A stretch of DNA of 64,000 bases from Elysia chlorotica (lineage: Eukaryota; Mollusca; Gastropoda; Plakobranchidae). Both the position numbers and the translations under genes were made by a program. Below the pieces are notes generated by a model, which made no database searches, was not told where the DNA came from, and was given only the letters and a program-made list of their open reading frames with translations. The stretch covers positions 128,459 through 192,458 of the forward strand of contig RQTK01000324.1 in assembly GCA_003991915.1 (NCBI GenBank), in the 5' to 3' direction. Positions 14,201 to 23,700 of this stretch are shown piece after piece (within the stretch, counting starts at the first letter, position 1; each line of letters begins with the position of its first letter).

Positions 14201-14425
14201 AAACCTCTGATTAACTGAAGTGAAAGACTTTTTTCAACAGTTTTGTTGACTCAGACCACCGACAAATAGGAATCTTATCTAGGATATAGCCATTTATAAT
14301 TTGATCTAGTTAGAACAGATCTAGCCAAAAAAAACATACCGTTTTCTACGGATCTGGAAGACTCTCGACCAACCCTCGCGATGAAAAACCACTTGATCAC
14401 CTTCCTCAATAAGTTCTTCCTCCAT
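209..14425 (-). CDS. TRMT6: TRMT6, tRNA (adenine-58-N1) methyltransferase non-catalytic subunit (3' end off window)
   Basis: Eleven coding exons on the minus strand: 14425-14340, 13107-12977, 12342-12236, 11576-11485, 10016-9936, 9750-9626, 6031-5980, 5049-4680, 2816-2731, 967-865 and 295-209. All have GT/AG borders and phases that join without a break (1320 nt, 440 codons). The product follows human TRMT6 block by block, for example SDTGTDNRN, KIIEELIENS, VVETCQGLVLS and LSETWVREYQ. TRMT6 pairs with TRMT61A in the nuclear complex that makes m1A58 in the T-loop of tRNAs, including initiator tRNA; TRMT6 itself lacks the S-adenosylmethionine site and helps bind tRNA. The start is the ATG at 14425, followed by an acidic MEEELIEEGD. 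The final exon, expected to carry the glycine-rich C-terminus, is not present and probably lies beyond the gap at 1-63. Introns hold repeats only. Confidence 0.95.
3075..4150. repeat. 1-kb purine-rich AGG/AGT degenerate array
   Basis: More than 1 kb in which the plus strand is almost entirely A and G with scattered T, built of shuffled AGG, AGT, AGA and TAGGAG units without a fixed period. It lies in TRMT6 intron 8. Because stop codons are rare on the complementary strand it holds long spurious reading frames rich in Ser, Leu and Pro, which are not genes. Confidence 0.9.
4369..4470. repeat. (GA)n microsatellite with GACA tail
   Basis: About 40 GA dinucleotides with a few interruptions, passing into GACA tetranucleotides. 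In TRMT6 intron 8, 210 bp from the exon 8 donor. Confidence 0.95.
4680..5049 (-). CDS. TRMT6: TRMT6 exon 8: acidic low-complexity insert
   Basis: This is the longest TRMT6 exon (370 nt). It begins with the conserved QIMDYLGFSKFMENVYSFPL, the counterpart of human FGFPKSFLSGLYEFPL. It then runs into about 100 residues rich in Asp, Glu, Ser, Thr and Lys, with no clear similarity. Human TRMT6 also has an acidic, poorly conserved insert at this point, so the position is conserved although the sequence is not. It ends on codon MEVKK just before a GTAGTAAG donor. The region is predicted to be disordered from composition. Confidence 0.9.
5113..5256 (+). mobile_element. 3' end of an RTE-like LINE with (GAT)n tail, then (GA)n
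   Basis: On the plus strand 5113-5190 reads WMDRNRWRHIVDRASSGA to DDAYR and a stop, followed by six GAT repeats. This is the usual end of RTE-type LINE proteins in marine invertebrates, with their trinucleotide 3' tail. Only about 80 bp of the element remain, an extreme 5' truncation. The tail passes directly into about 22 GA dinucleotides. It sits 70 bp upstream (in TRMT6 direction) of exon 8. Confidence 0.7.
5980..10016 (-). CDS. TRMT6: TRMT6 exons 5-7: Rossmann-like core
   Basis: Exon 5 (10016-9936) encodes PIFTVMRPTLRLVLDIF, exon 6 (9750-9626) YLRADSLSQLLSYSNV through VAVVETCQGLVLSCLLQR, and exon 7 (6031-5980) DAGKIVQLIPSNTNAVCR. These correspond to the segment of human TRMT6 from YEAIITVVKPS to SIIQLYPGG. 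ETCQGLVL aligns with human ETCAGLVLG, the remnant of the methyl-donor motif that is degenerate in this subunit. Exon 7 is only 52 nt and is separated from exon 6 by a 3.6-kb intron holding a copy of the interspersed element at 7.06-8.15 kb. Confidence 0.92.
7060..8145 (+). mobile_element. Unclassified interspersed element, copy 1
   Basis: The ends carry short inverted repeats, ATGCATAGCTGCCAAC at about 7062 and GTTGGCAGCTATGTAT at about 8122-8137. Two inner blocks, 7070-7200 and 7750-8145, match 14585-14745 and 17255-17697 in the same orientation and order, so this is a repeat family. No transposase is seen. The right part has the motif AAATACGTATTATACGTA and overlaps several short frames without homology. 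A non-autonomous DNA transposon is the best guess. It lies in the large TRMT6 intron 6. Confidence 0.5.
8990..9260. repeat. Degenerate tandem repeat, about 110-bp unit
   Basis: Three loosely similar units share TTGATAC, a TCAAAG core and a following AAACTTT or AAAATTCC stretch. TRMT6 intron 6. No coding content seen in 8150-9620. Confidence 0.4.
11485..14425 (-). CDS. TRMT6: TRMT6 exons 1-4: N-terminal barrel and charged helix
   Basis: Exon 1 (14425-14340) encodes MEEELIEEGD then VVFHREGWSRVFQ, matching the start of the human protein. Exon 2 (13107-12977) gives VYLDKTKLDVDSLIQQPYG, exon 3 (12342-12236) SDTGTDNRNLLDLDSNQ, and exon 4 (11576-11485) ends in a run of lysines (KYLKKKKKK) found at the same place in vertebrate TRMT6. 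Phases at the joins are 2, 2, 0 and 2. The lysine run is followed in exon 5 by HIPIFTVMRPTLRLV, so the exon 4 donor must fall inside the last lysine codon, where GTAAG is present. Confidence 0.93.
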
Positions 14426-14530
14426 GCTTTCTAGGTGTATCGATCTTGATCCAGATGTAAAAAAAAGTAGAGTCCACCTGTCAAATATATTTTTCAGATG
14501 TAAATTCTGGTCAACGCATATTTATGCTTA

Positions 14531-14577
14531 TCCTCACCCACTGCAGTCCTGTCACTGTTTACATGGCGACCATATTC
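14531..14577 (-). promoter_or_regulatory. 47-bp box upstream of TRMT6, shared with the NAA80 side
   Basis: On the minus strand this reads GAATATGGTCGCCATGTAAA and continues through CAGTGAC and GCAGTGGGT. It begins 106 bp before the TRMT6 ATG. The same 47 bp with five differences occurs at 17922-17968 on the plus strand, facing the other gene. The GCCAT core resembles a YY1 site. A promoter or first-exon element is inferred from position; a repeat end is the alternative. Confidence 0.45.
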
Positions 14578-15829
14578 AATAAACATAGCTTCTAATTTAT
14601 GAAAAAGCCAATGCAAATACAGGTTTTAGAGCGATAAATACATTTAAGTCGCTGCAAACCTGGTAATGGTATGTAGATAATGTATCTTATTAAGTTATGA
14701 ACAGTGACTTTAACAAAAGATTACTTTATGTTTAAAAGCTTAGACTGCTACTTATAATTTATCAGGTATCAGGTAAAGTAATGTGAACTTTATTTATTTT
14801 TCCATAATTTTAAAATAAGTTTTGATAAAGGCAGCTTGTCTTCATGTATGATGCTTAATGTCGCTCCTACCACCATGTGATACTCTGAAATCTCTTTTAC
14901 ATGTTTTGCAAAAGGAATGTTTGGCCGAAACCTTTGAGTTTGTTAAAAATGGAAATTCCTTTCAATACTTATCACTTTGGTTGTAAAAGTTAAACTTGAG
15001 ACGGACTTATTTGGGTAGGCCTGTATAAAACATCCCAGTCTTAAAATAAAATGACTTTACAGTTTACTATATCAGAAACTGAGAAACTGAACTTTTCTTT
15101 TTCCTTCGATCACAGTGGAGACTAAGAATCTGATTTTAATTCTAGGTATAATTTATTCCTGCTCTCGGCCTAATACTGATAGAGTATAATTTTAACTGTA
15201 CATGGACTATAACTAAGTAAACAATGCTGTAATCTAGATCTAGTGTTTTCAGTATAAAAATTCTAGGCTTTCTAATTTACCCAGTGTGTTCAAAATAGTA
15301 GCTTCAGGTTGGTTCGAGTTCCAACAAATAAGCAGCAGGCTGGCATAATACAGTGTATTAACAACAGCAATAATCTGTCAGAAATAGCAGATCTAGATTA
15401 GATCTGTGTTTCCGATGACTATATAATCAGCAACAAGTAAGAACAAAGACAAAGCGTCAAGAGCAACAGACAACTGTTTCAGGTGAAGATATGTAAACAA
15501 TAGTAGTACTGAGCTAAACATCAGATTGTGTCTATGTAACTGAAGTAACGGAGTTAAAACTTAAACCGTTTTCATAGAGTGTGATAGGCACTGGTCATTG
15601 TCGTGCACCCCAGAATGCTCATCAGGCCATGCATCAATCATCACACTTCCTCAAGGATAGGCCCTACCTGTTTCTGGAGCATTACGTGAGGTCTTGCCCT
15701 CTTGGTAATTTTTTTCTGATACAGCTAAACTAAGCATGTTGAAGATCATTTGGCAAAATTTTAAAGAGCGAAGTAAATTAAAATAAATTAGCCCAGATAT
15801 AAATATTTTTTGTTTATATTTTATTACTA

Positions 15830-16179
15830 CGAGGGGTGTTCACTATGTTCTTAGCATGACAATGAAGGATAAACCCAGAGTAGTAGCAACAAGCAAGCGT
15901 GGATGGTTAGATGATTTTTTGTTCTATTTTGTTTTTGTTTTTTTTAACGTTTTTATCTTAAATTCTAAAAAAAAAAAACACAAAACCAAATACATGTATA
16001 GACCCAAGTGGAACACAGTCACTACCTAGTATAGTAAAATCAAAGATCTTGTAAAAATTTCGATTTTCCCCAAATTTTGCATGCCCTGTTCAACATAGAT
16101 GATCTAGCTACCCACAAAATTTCTTTACTCTAGTACAACTGCTTCAAGGTCAAGCTAAGGACATAATGAACACCCCTCG
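15830..16179. mobile_element. mariner-like MITE with TA target duplication
   Basis: A 350-bp unit bounded by CGAGGGGTGTTCACTATGT and the inverse of CGAGGGGTGTTCATTATGT, flanked on each side by TA. TA duplications and a CGAGGGGTGTTCA terminus are typical of mariner/Tc1 relatives. No transposase is encoded, so it is non-autonomous. Confidence 0.75.
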
Positions 16180-16427
16180 TATTATTATTTGAATTATAAT
16201 CAGTTTTCCTTGATAGCCTTCTTTAACATACAATTGTATGGTACGGTAGTAGCAACAAGCAAGCGTGGATGGTTAGATGATTTTTGTTCTATTTTGTTTT
16301 TGTTTTTTTTTAACGTTTTTATCTTAAATTCTAAAAAAAAAAAAAAAAAAACCAAATACATACATGTATAGACCCAAGTGGAACACAGTCACTACCTAGT
16401 ATGGTAAAATCAAAGATCTTGTACAGT
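15880..16427 (+). repeat. Direct repeat pair, about 180 bp, inside and outside the MITE
   Basis: 15880-16060 and 16246-16427 are almost identical (GTAGTAGCAACAAGCAAGCG onward to AAAGATCTTGTA). The first copy is the interior of the mariner-type MITE; the second lies 66 bp beyond its right end without its own termini. Confidence 0.85.
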
Positions 16428-17921
16428 GTATAATATGAAAAACTTGGGTGCAGCGCAGTACACATGTACAGCTTTTAGCGTATGTTAGGAGGGGGAGGGG
16501 CAATGAATGGTCATGTTTATTTGACATTGATTGGTTCCTCCCACACCTCCTCTCTCCCTACATACACAGAATCACTGTCAATGTGTTTTTAGTGTTATTA
16601 CACCTCAGTCTTGGGGTTCATTTTCAGTTAGGTATTTATTGCTCATGATTTACGAGTGTGAGGTTGACAAAACTGGGGCATGTATGTGTGTAGGTTTCTT
16701 CTGGAGGTATAAAGGACAGACGATCAAAGGTATTTTATAATCTCAATTGAGTCTACTTCCAGTCTCACATGCTCAAGCAGCATCAGCTCCTTTTGAAAAT
16801 ATTCACTCAAACTCAAGATTAACGTCAATTCTCATTCATTGAACATGGACACATGTTTTTGGTTGTTTTTTTTAAACCAAATTTTAGCTAATAGAGGTAA
16901 AATCACTTTGGGAAACTTCAAAGCTGTTTATAAACTTTTAATAACCGAGAAAAACAGCAAAAAAACTGTATAACATAAATTAAACTGGAGAGTCAAGTTT
17001 GTTGTGTTTATTACGACCCTGTAACAAAATCTTGGACGTAACAAAGTTTTGGATCTGGCCCACTATATTCGAGGTCCACTGTAAATCACTTTCAATAAAA
17101 TTCAATGGAGGAGTGCGTGTAAAAGAGTGGCAGCGATTGTGCCTATATAATAAACTGTCTAATTCTACCAGAGTGTGAATTGTGAGGGGAAAGGCGATTG
17201 TTAGCGAAAATGATTAAAAGTCTTAGAAATCAGTCTAATCGGTCATCTAAAAAACTAGATTCTTGGAAACAAACTTTCTGTCTAGCATTGGTAAAACAAA
17301 GCCAGGGGATGGACCAATCTGCAGCAGCAGAAGGATAATTGCCGCTATATAGCACAATTTATTACATTATTCACAACAACAAAAACATGCGAGTGAATGA
17401 ACAACCTACAAGTTAACAAGAGGCTCTGCCAATCCCAAAGCCGCAAAGGACCGAAAGTACGGAAGTACTTATAAGATGTTAAAAACCTGAATGGGCCCAG
17501 TAAACGCTGGGTTAACCAGGCGTTATTGTGGAAAATAGTAGCAAGCAATGAGTGATTGAGTTGACAGGAAATCCAATTTTAGGGGGATGCCGTAGTATAC
17601 TTATTTTTTCAACCATGATGCGGACGGACATACTCGGGAGGTCAATAGTACTAAATATGTATTGTACGTACTGGTTGACAGCAATGGATATAGAGGGCAA
17701 AGTAATTTAAATTGATTGAATAACAACCCTTAAGAGAAAAAAGTAGTAAAATTGTTAGGAAAATGATGAAAATCTGCTGTAATTTAGGCCCTACTTTAGC
17801 CTAGATCGACCTTTATGGTGCACAAAATTATTTTAATGGAGACACTTCTAGGCCTAAGGTTTTGCCTTCAATTAAATCCTTAAGTCTTGTGAATGTCCAT
17901 CCAATCACCTTGTCCCAGATC

Positions 17922-17968
17922 GAATATGATCGCCATATAAACAGTGACGGGACCGCAGTGGGTAAGGA
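17922..17968 (+). promoter_or_regulatory. 47-bp box, second copy, facing the NAA80-like gene
   Basis: GAATATGATCGCCATATAAA continuing through CAGTGAC and GCAGTGGGT; 42 of 47 positions match the box upstream of TRMT6. It points toward the plus-strand NAA80-like gene 2.8 kb downstream. A 5' untranslated exon of that gene may start near here, but no transcript end can be seen in DNA alone. Confidence 0.4.
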
Positions 17969-18057
17969 GTAGCCTACCTATTTATTATCTTATCTTCATC
18001 TAGATAGGATTGTCTATTCGGACATAATGTAGATATCGGTCAAGAATTCTAAATACA

Positions 18058-18295
18058 GATCAAGATCTAGATTAGATCTAAGATCTAGATCTAGATCAAA
18101 GATCTAGATCTAGATCTAAATCTAGGGTTCTAGAATCTAGAGATCTAGATCTATGCCGGTTCAAATGACCAGTACACGTCGGACACAGCCTGAAAATTTG
18201 AAATGAATGCCAATGAATATTATATTGCACTTGACCAAGAACAAATCTAGATTCTAGATCTAGATACATTTTCCACTCTAGATCTAGATTTTGGA
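18058..18295. repeat. Palindromic AGATCT/CTAGAT array
   Basis: Two clusters (18058-18155 and 18244-18295) of overlapping AGATCT and CTAGATCTAG units, self-complementary throughout. Shorter pieces of the same motif recur across the window (about 7620, 15235, 52361, 55139). Confidence 0.85.
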
Positions 18296-18540
18296 TTCTC
18301 TGGGTTTTGACTAGGCTAGACGCCTGATATTTCATCGGATCTTTATTACCAGTGGGCCTAACGTTACGGAGCGTTCAAATGTTATAATTATTCCCTCGAG
18401 TGCAGAAAACTTAGAAGAATCGCTGCTGGCTTTAAAGTGAAAGTGAAAGTCTTCATGACGGGGAGTAAAATAAAGACAGAGGGCTAGTCTCGATCACTAC
18501 TACTTCAATGGTCTCGATTATTTATCCGACAGCTCGCTCG

Positions 18541-18705
18541 ATGTGGGGAGGAGGGCAAACTGGCTCATGATCCAAACCCGCGATCGGCAGATTTACTGGT
18601 TGGGTCGGTGTCATGGTATCCCCGCCCTGTCTCGTGCGTGGCAACACACAATATTATCAGACGTTCGTCTTGGAGCCCGTCGCCGCATAGGATTCCCTAG
18701 AGGAA
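18541..18705 (+). mobile_element. SINE copy (ACTGGTTGGGTCGG core family)
   Basis: Contains TTACTGGTTGGGTCGGTGTC, CCCCGCCCTGTCTC, TTATCAGACGTTCGTCTTGG and GAGCCCGTC, in the same order as the copies at 36.4, 45.3, 48.5, 50.7 and 62.6 kb. The 5' part GCAAACTGGCTCATGATCC resembles the tRNA-like head seen at 48.46 kb. The middle GTATAATGTGACCGG segment is deleted. Confidence 0.6.
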
Positions 18706-19488
18706 CCATCGTTTCCATAATTAATTTTTTTTTAAGTTTATGGAAACATCAATGAAAAGCAAAATAAATAGGTCTCAATACTAAAACATATTGAAGAAAT
18801 AATTGACCTATATGTTGCATATTTTGATTTTAAAAAATCAAGGCGGTATGCTCAAAAAATAATTAATCAAACTACACCTCAGCAATGTTAGTGAAACATA
18901 ACCAGGCATTATGTGAAGAACGGTTCATAAATATAGAACAAATGTAATGGGAAAAATGTATCCACCAATCTGCCCCTTCTATTTTTTTTACCTTTCTACC
19001 AAGAGCGTTACTTTAAAATCTTGACCATGTGGGTGCGTATAATCTAAACCAGCAGTTCTGATTTAATGACGATGTCAATTAGCAGCATCAAAATAATTAG
19101 AAAACGATCAACGAGGTAGCCTAAATCCTTTAATTGAATTTAATCTACATATTGTTGTGATTTCTATTTCGTGTAAAGGCAGTGGCTACTTTCGTCTTTT
19201 TACACACACAAAACAGCAATAAAAACAAAAACAAAACAAAAAACTGGAGAGAGAAAAATACACACACACAATATGCCTACAATTTGCAAGATTGTTTGAA
19301 TAGCAAAGATAACCACACCCTCGCCAAACGACTGAATATAATCAATTTTACTACATGCTCGCTTTAAATGGCAAGGCGATTTAGTGCCGCTGCATCTATA
19401 AGTCGAGGGTTCTAATACCACGAAGTACAACAATTGTTCCGCCAATTCATTAAAAGTCTACCTCTACCAATGTGTAAAAATACCTTTT

Positions 19489-19870
<382 letters not shown>

Positions 19871-19871
19871 T

Positions 19872-19904
<33 letters not shown>

Positions 19905-20394
19905 GATACTGGCGGGTAGATCAGAGTGGCGTGCTACACCTGGTTACTTTTAGTTTTACTGTCTTTGGACAAGGCTATTGATTACAAGATATTATGAATA
20001 ATGTGCCTCAGCATGGGAAAAAAGAAGCGAGAGGGGTGAGATATGGTGCAACGAGGCTCTGCTTTTGTTCACTAATAAAGTAGAGTTAGTCACAGACATT
20101 CCAACACCAGCAGTTACAACCTTTACAGGTACCGGTCCCTCATTTGGTGTGTGAGGCAATCGGAACACAGACCGGACCACTACACTCGTACTCGGTTACC
20201 AAATTCCTGCCCTGCTAGCACTGTCAAGTCAAACTGGTGCCTAGAGATGCATAGTTTGCCTACTGCTTAGCAGAGTGGATCAGTGAGAATGAGATGCTGA
20301 ACCCAAGAGCGGAAATACTTTAGATCTAGACTAAGTGGAGGGTATGCTAGTGCCTTTTTCCTATGTACTACTAGACTCAAGGGTAGAATGCACA

Positions 20395-20478
20395 AGCATA
20401 AGGCCCGTGCACAATATAGCCTAGATAGTGTCTAGGTTGGACGTTAAAAAACCAACCAAGCATACACCCTTGTAGTTG
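20395..20478 (+). mobile_element. SINE 3' end fragment
   Basis: GCCCGTGCACAATATAGCCT then GTTGGACGTTAAAAAACCAACC matches the 3' end of the SINE family at 62.7 kb. Only the tail is left. Confidence 0.5.
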
Positions 20479-20756
20479 TAGTCAAAGGTTGGGGTGTCAG
20501 AAAAGCCTCAGTTATATCATATGTCATTTACAGCCATTTACCATAAGGAATCTAATCAATCTTCAGTTTTTCGTAATGCAGTTTGATCATCATTTTAGTA
20601 GTTTCAGTTACAAACATGGAATTAAAACATAGAGATCATTATAAACCTAAAAGTATGTTACAATTGAGTTTGATTGTTTTCCCAGTGTGATCTTCATTTA
20701 TCATTATTTTATCTTTATTCAATATTGATTTGTGTGTGTGTTTCATGTTGGTTTAG

Positions 20757-23700
20757 GTTTCTGGTGATTGAGATGAGTGAAGACTTTCAAGTTTTACCTG
20801 TACATCAACATATTCACCTACAAGATGAATGTTCTGAAATTCTGAATCAACAATGGCCTAGATCAAAAGCAGCAAGGTACACACTAAAATTAGTATAAAA
20901 ACATAATTAAATTACTTATAATATATAACTGTAGTTGGCTTAAAGCCTAAAGATAACCTCATCCAGAACAACTTAAATAGTTTGAGTTATAAAACTAAAA
21001 GATTTTAAAGTAAAAATACCATCTTAAGCTACTTGACTTAAGGCCCTTATGCTGAGATGCCATCAGACTCCTCTGCTTGGGCTGATCTAAATTTTTTGCA
21101 GTAAGGTTTAAGATCCCTTCTTCAAGTTCTGTATACCGGTATCTAGAAATTTTAATATTGCCACTTGGCTAAGTTGGCTGCTACCTGGATAACTGCCTTA
21201 AAATATGATCAAACTAAAAGAGTTTCTGTCTTGCAAATTTATGCAGTAGTAACAGAGGCTGTGCATGGGTAAAAAAAGAAGGAACAATTCGTGACCTAGA
21301 TCATTAAAGTGGAAATAAAGCATTATTAGCAGTAGTGTAGAAGTAGTTAGAAGATTGGACACATTGTATATATATATATATATATATATTCTATAGTCTT
21401 ATAAATCCAGTATTCACACTTCTGCATAACACTCGGTAGCGGAGCGCATCTGACACTCGTCGGTAAGGCAAACACCAAGCCTCCGGGCGTAAACTAAAGC
21501 ATTGCTTATAGAACGTATGCTGAGAAATTTAAAGGTTACATTTTTTTTCAATTCCTTTAAAAAATAGGAGACAGACACTTATCATATTAAAAAGTGCATA
21601 AAACAACATTAACTACAATTAAACTTACACACAAGAGTGTTATCTTATATTGTGTCCTTATGAGTGCGTCAGATTATGTTCATCTGACTGATGTGTAGTT
21701 TAATAAAATGGGGAGTTATCATTTTTTTTCCTTTTTGTATAAGATACATTCACACTCCTGCGATTCTCTAAGGGATTACTGTCAAACAGAATACAAATTA
21801 AAAATGGTCGCTATAAAATTACACCACATACAAAAAACTCAAACTCAAAGAATACCTTGCATTGGGGAACTATTCCCACCTTTGTATCCAACAAATCAGA
21901 GCTCAGAAAGTTTCTAACTGAATAAAAATAGTCGATATGCAGGAGTTCTGTGAGATGCTCAGGACGATGTTATATTGAATATACATGTGTGTAATTATAA
22001 AGGAGCCAATGGATTCAGTCCAAGTGTATCATACTTAGACCTACTTCCAAAAAGTCACAAGCAGCAATTATTTAATGTTGGTATTTCAAACAAATCAATT
22101 TAAACTTTAAAATGGCAGAGATTCTAATAGATCAAATTACCATTCTGTTTTCCTAAAATAATAGTCATCACAATGACTCAGTATAAGTATTACAAATATG
22201 CCAAGATGTGAATAATCAGATAAAGGAACTTGCAAAGTAATGTGAACATTGAAGTATCTCAGTAGGTCATTTATTTTTTATTTTTTTGTCATCAGCCCTT
22301 GTCAATTATATTCCTTTCTTTATTTTATGCCCCCCCCCCCCCCCCCCTTTTTTTTTTTTAATAAGCATGTCTATGGAAAGCCTACATTTTCTCTAAGCAT
22401 GATTTTAAAAAAAACATTTATCTTTTCAGGAATCACAGCATCAATAAATCAACAGATACCTTACCTGTATCCTTAGCTTTTGTAAGGCACTTTGAAAACA
22501 AGGCCGATGAAGTATTAGGATTTAGCAAGATTTCTGCAGTCCAAGGCATTAAAGATGCAGGGTTGATTGAATCAGGTACAGTCAAATTTGTCTTTGCTTG
22601 TTGTAAGTTGTACTTTGCATTAGTATGTTGAGTCTTTATGTCGCAACTCACAAATAACATTAATTGAGTCAGAGAAACATGACATTCATCATTGATGCTT
22701 TAATGTCTTCTCGCTTCTACATTGTTTTGTTTTTTGGAGAGTTACATAATCAGATAGGAAATTGATTCTTATATTGTTACATACATGTTACGTGATACAA
22801 AGTTGTATTTGGGAGTCTGAACAAAAACTCAAGTGTTCTTACATTATATGTACCGTATAGAACTTTTGCTTTTATACACTTTGGTTCAAAAAATTATTAA
22901 AATCGGTCAAAATTTAAGAAATTTTTTAATATGGCTTTTAAGTTGTTTTGAAAATCTTTTTGCGGAACTCTTTCACATGCACACAAAAACAAAATTTTAA
23001 TTTGGAAAACTTTCATTTCCTATGGAAAAAAGTGTTACACTAGCAATTAGTATGAGTTACTATAAGAAAGAAAAAAAATAATACGCAGTTACATTATTCC
23101 TTTGGTCTCTTCCAGTCGTTCTTAGAGAAGATAACAGAGGCAAAGGCTTGGGGAGAGTATTGATGAACTTAACTGAACAATATGGACATAAGTAAGTATA
23201 TTATTTAAAAAAATCGAGCCCCTCTACTTGCAATTTTTTTTCTTCTTTATTTTGATACATTTCAACACAATAACCATCTATATCAAATATATCATTTTAA
23301 AGTGATCACAGTGCTAAACGATGATTATGTGCTGCAGCTTCCACTTTCGCCTGCTGTGCTTTTCATAATTCAAAAATATTTTAGTTACAGGAACTTGACA
23401 AAACACCAATAAGCATGAAACTTCTCATTCCATCTATAATTATTCTTTTTGGAAATAAATGAGGATTATAATATTATTTTGTACGTTGATATGGTGTGTC
23501 TTATCACACAGTAAATGTTAAAAAAAAGGAAGAAAAAAAATCTAATTATATGTAAGGAATATGTTATTCAACATCTGATTATTCACTGTTATAAAGCTCC
23601 TAGGTATTTCGCATGTATGTAATGTAAGGTCTAAGAATGTGTAAGTGTATTTGTCCCTGTGATCACAATTTACAACTTTTGGCCAAATGCATCTTTTTGC

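Larger units (their letters stand above)
14580..17697 (+). mobile_element. Unclassified interspersed element, copy 2, enlarged by insertions
   Basis: The left block 14585-14745 and right block 17255-17697 match copy 1 at 7.06-8.15 kb. Between them lie about 2.5 kb not present in copy 1, including the mariner-type MITE at 15830-16179. Right-hand matches include GATTCTTGGAAACAAACT and GGGTTAACCAGGCGTTATT. No transposase frame is visible. Stretches 14750-15820 and 16430-17230 hold no recognisable gene. Confidence 0.45.
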
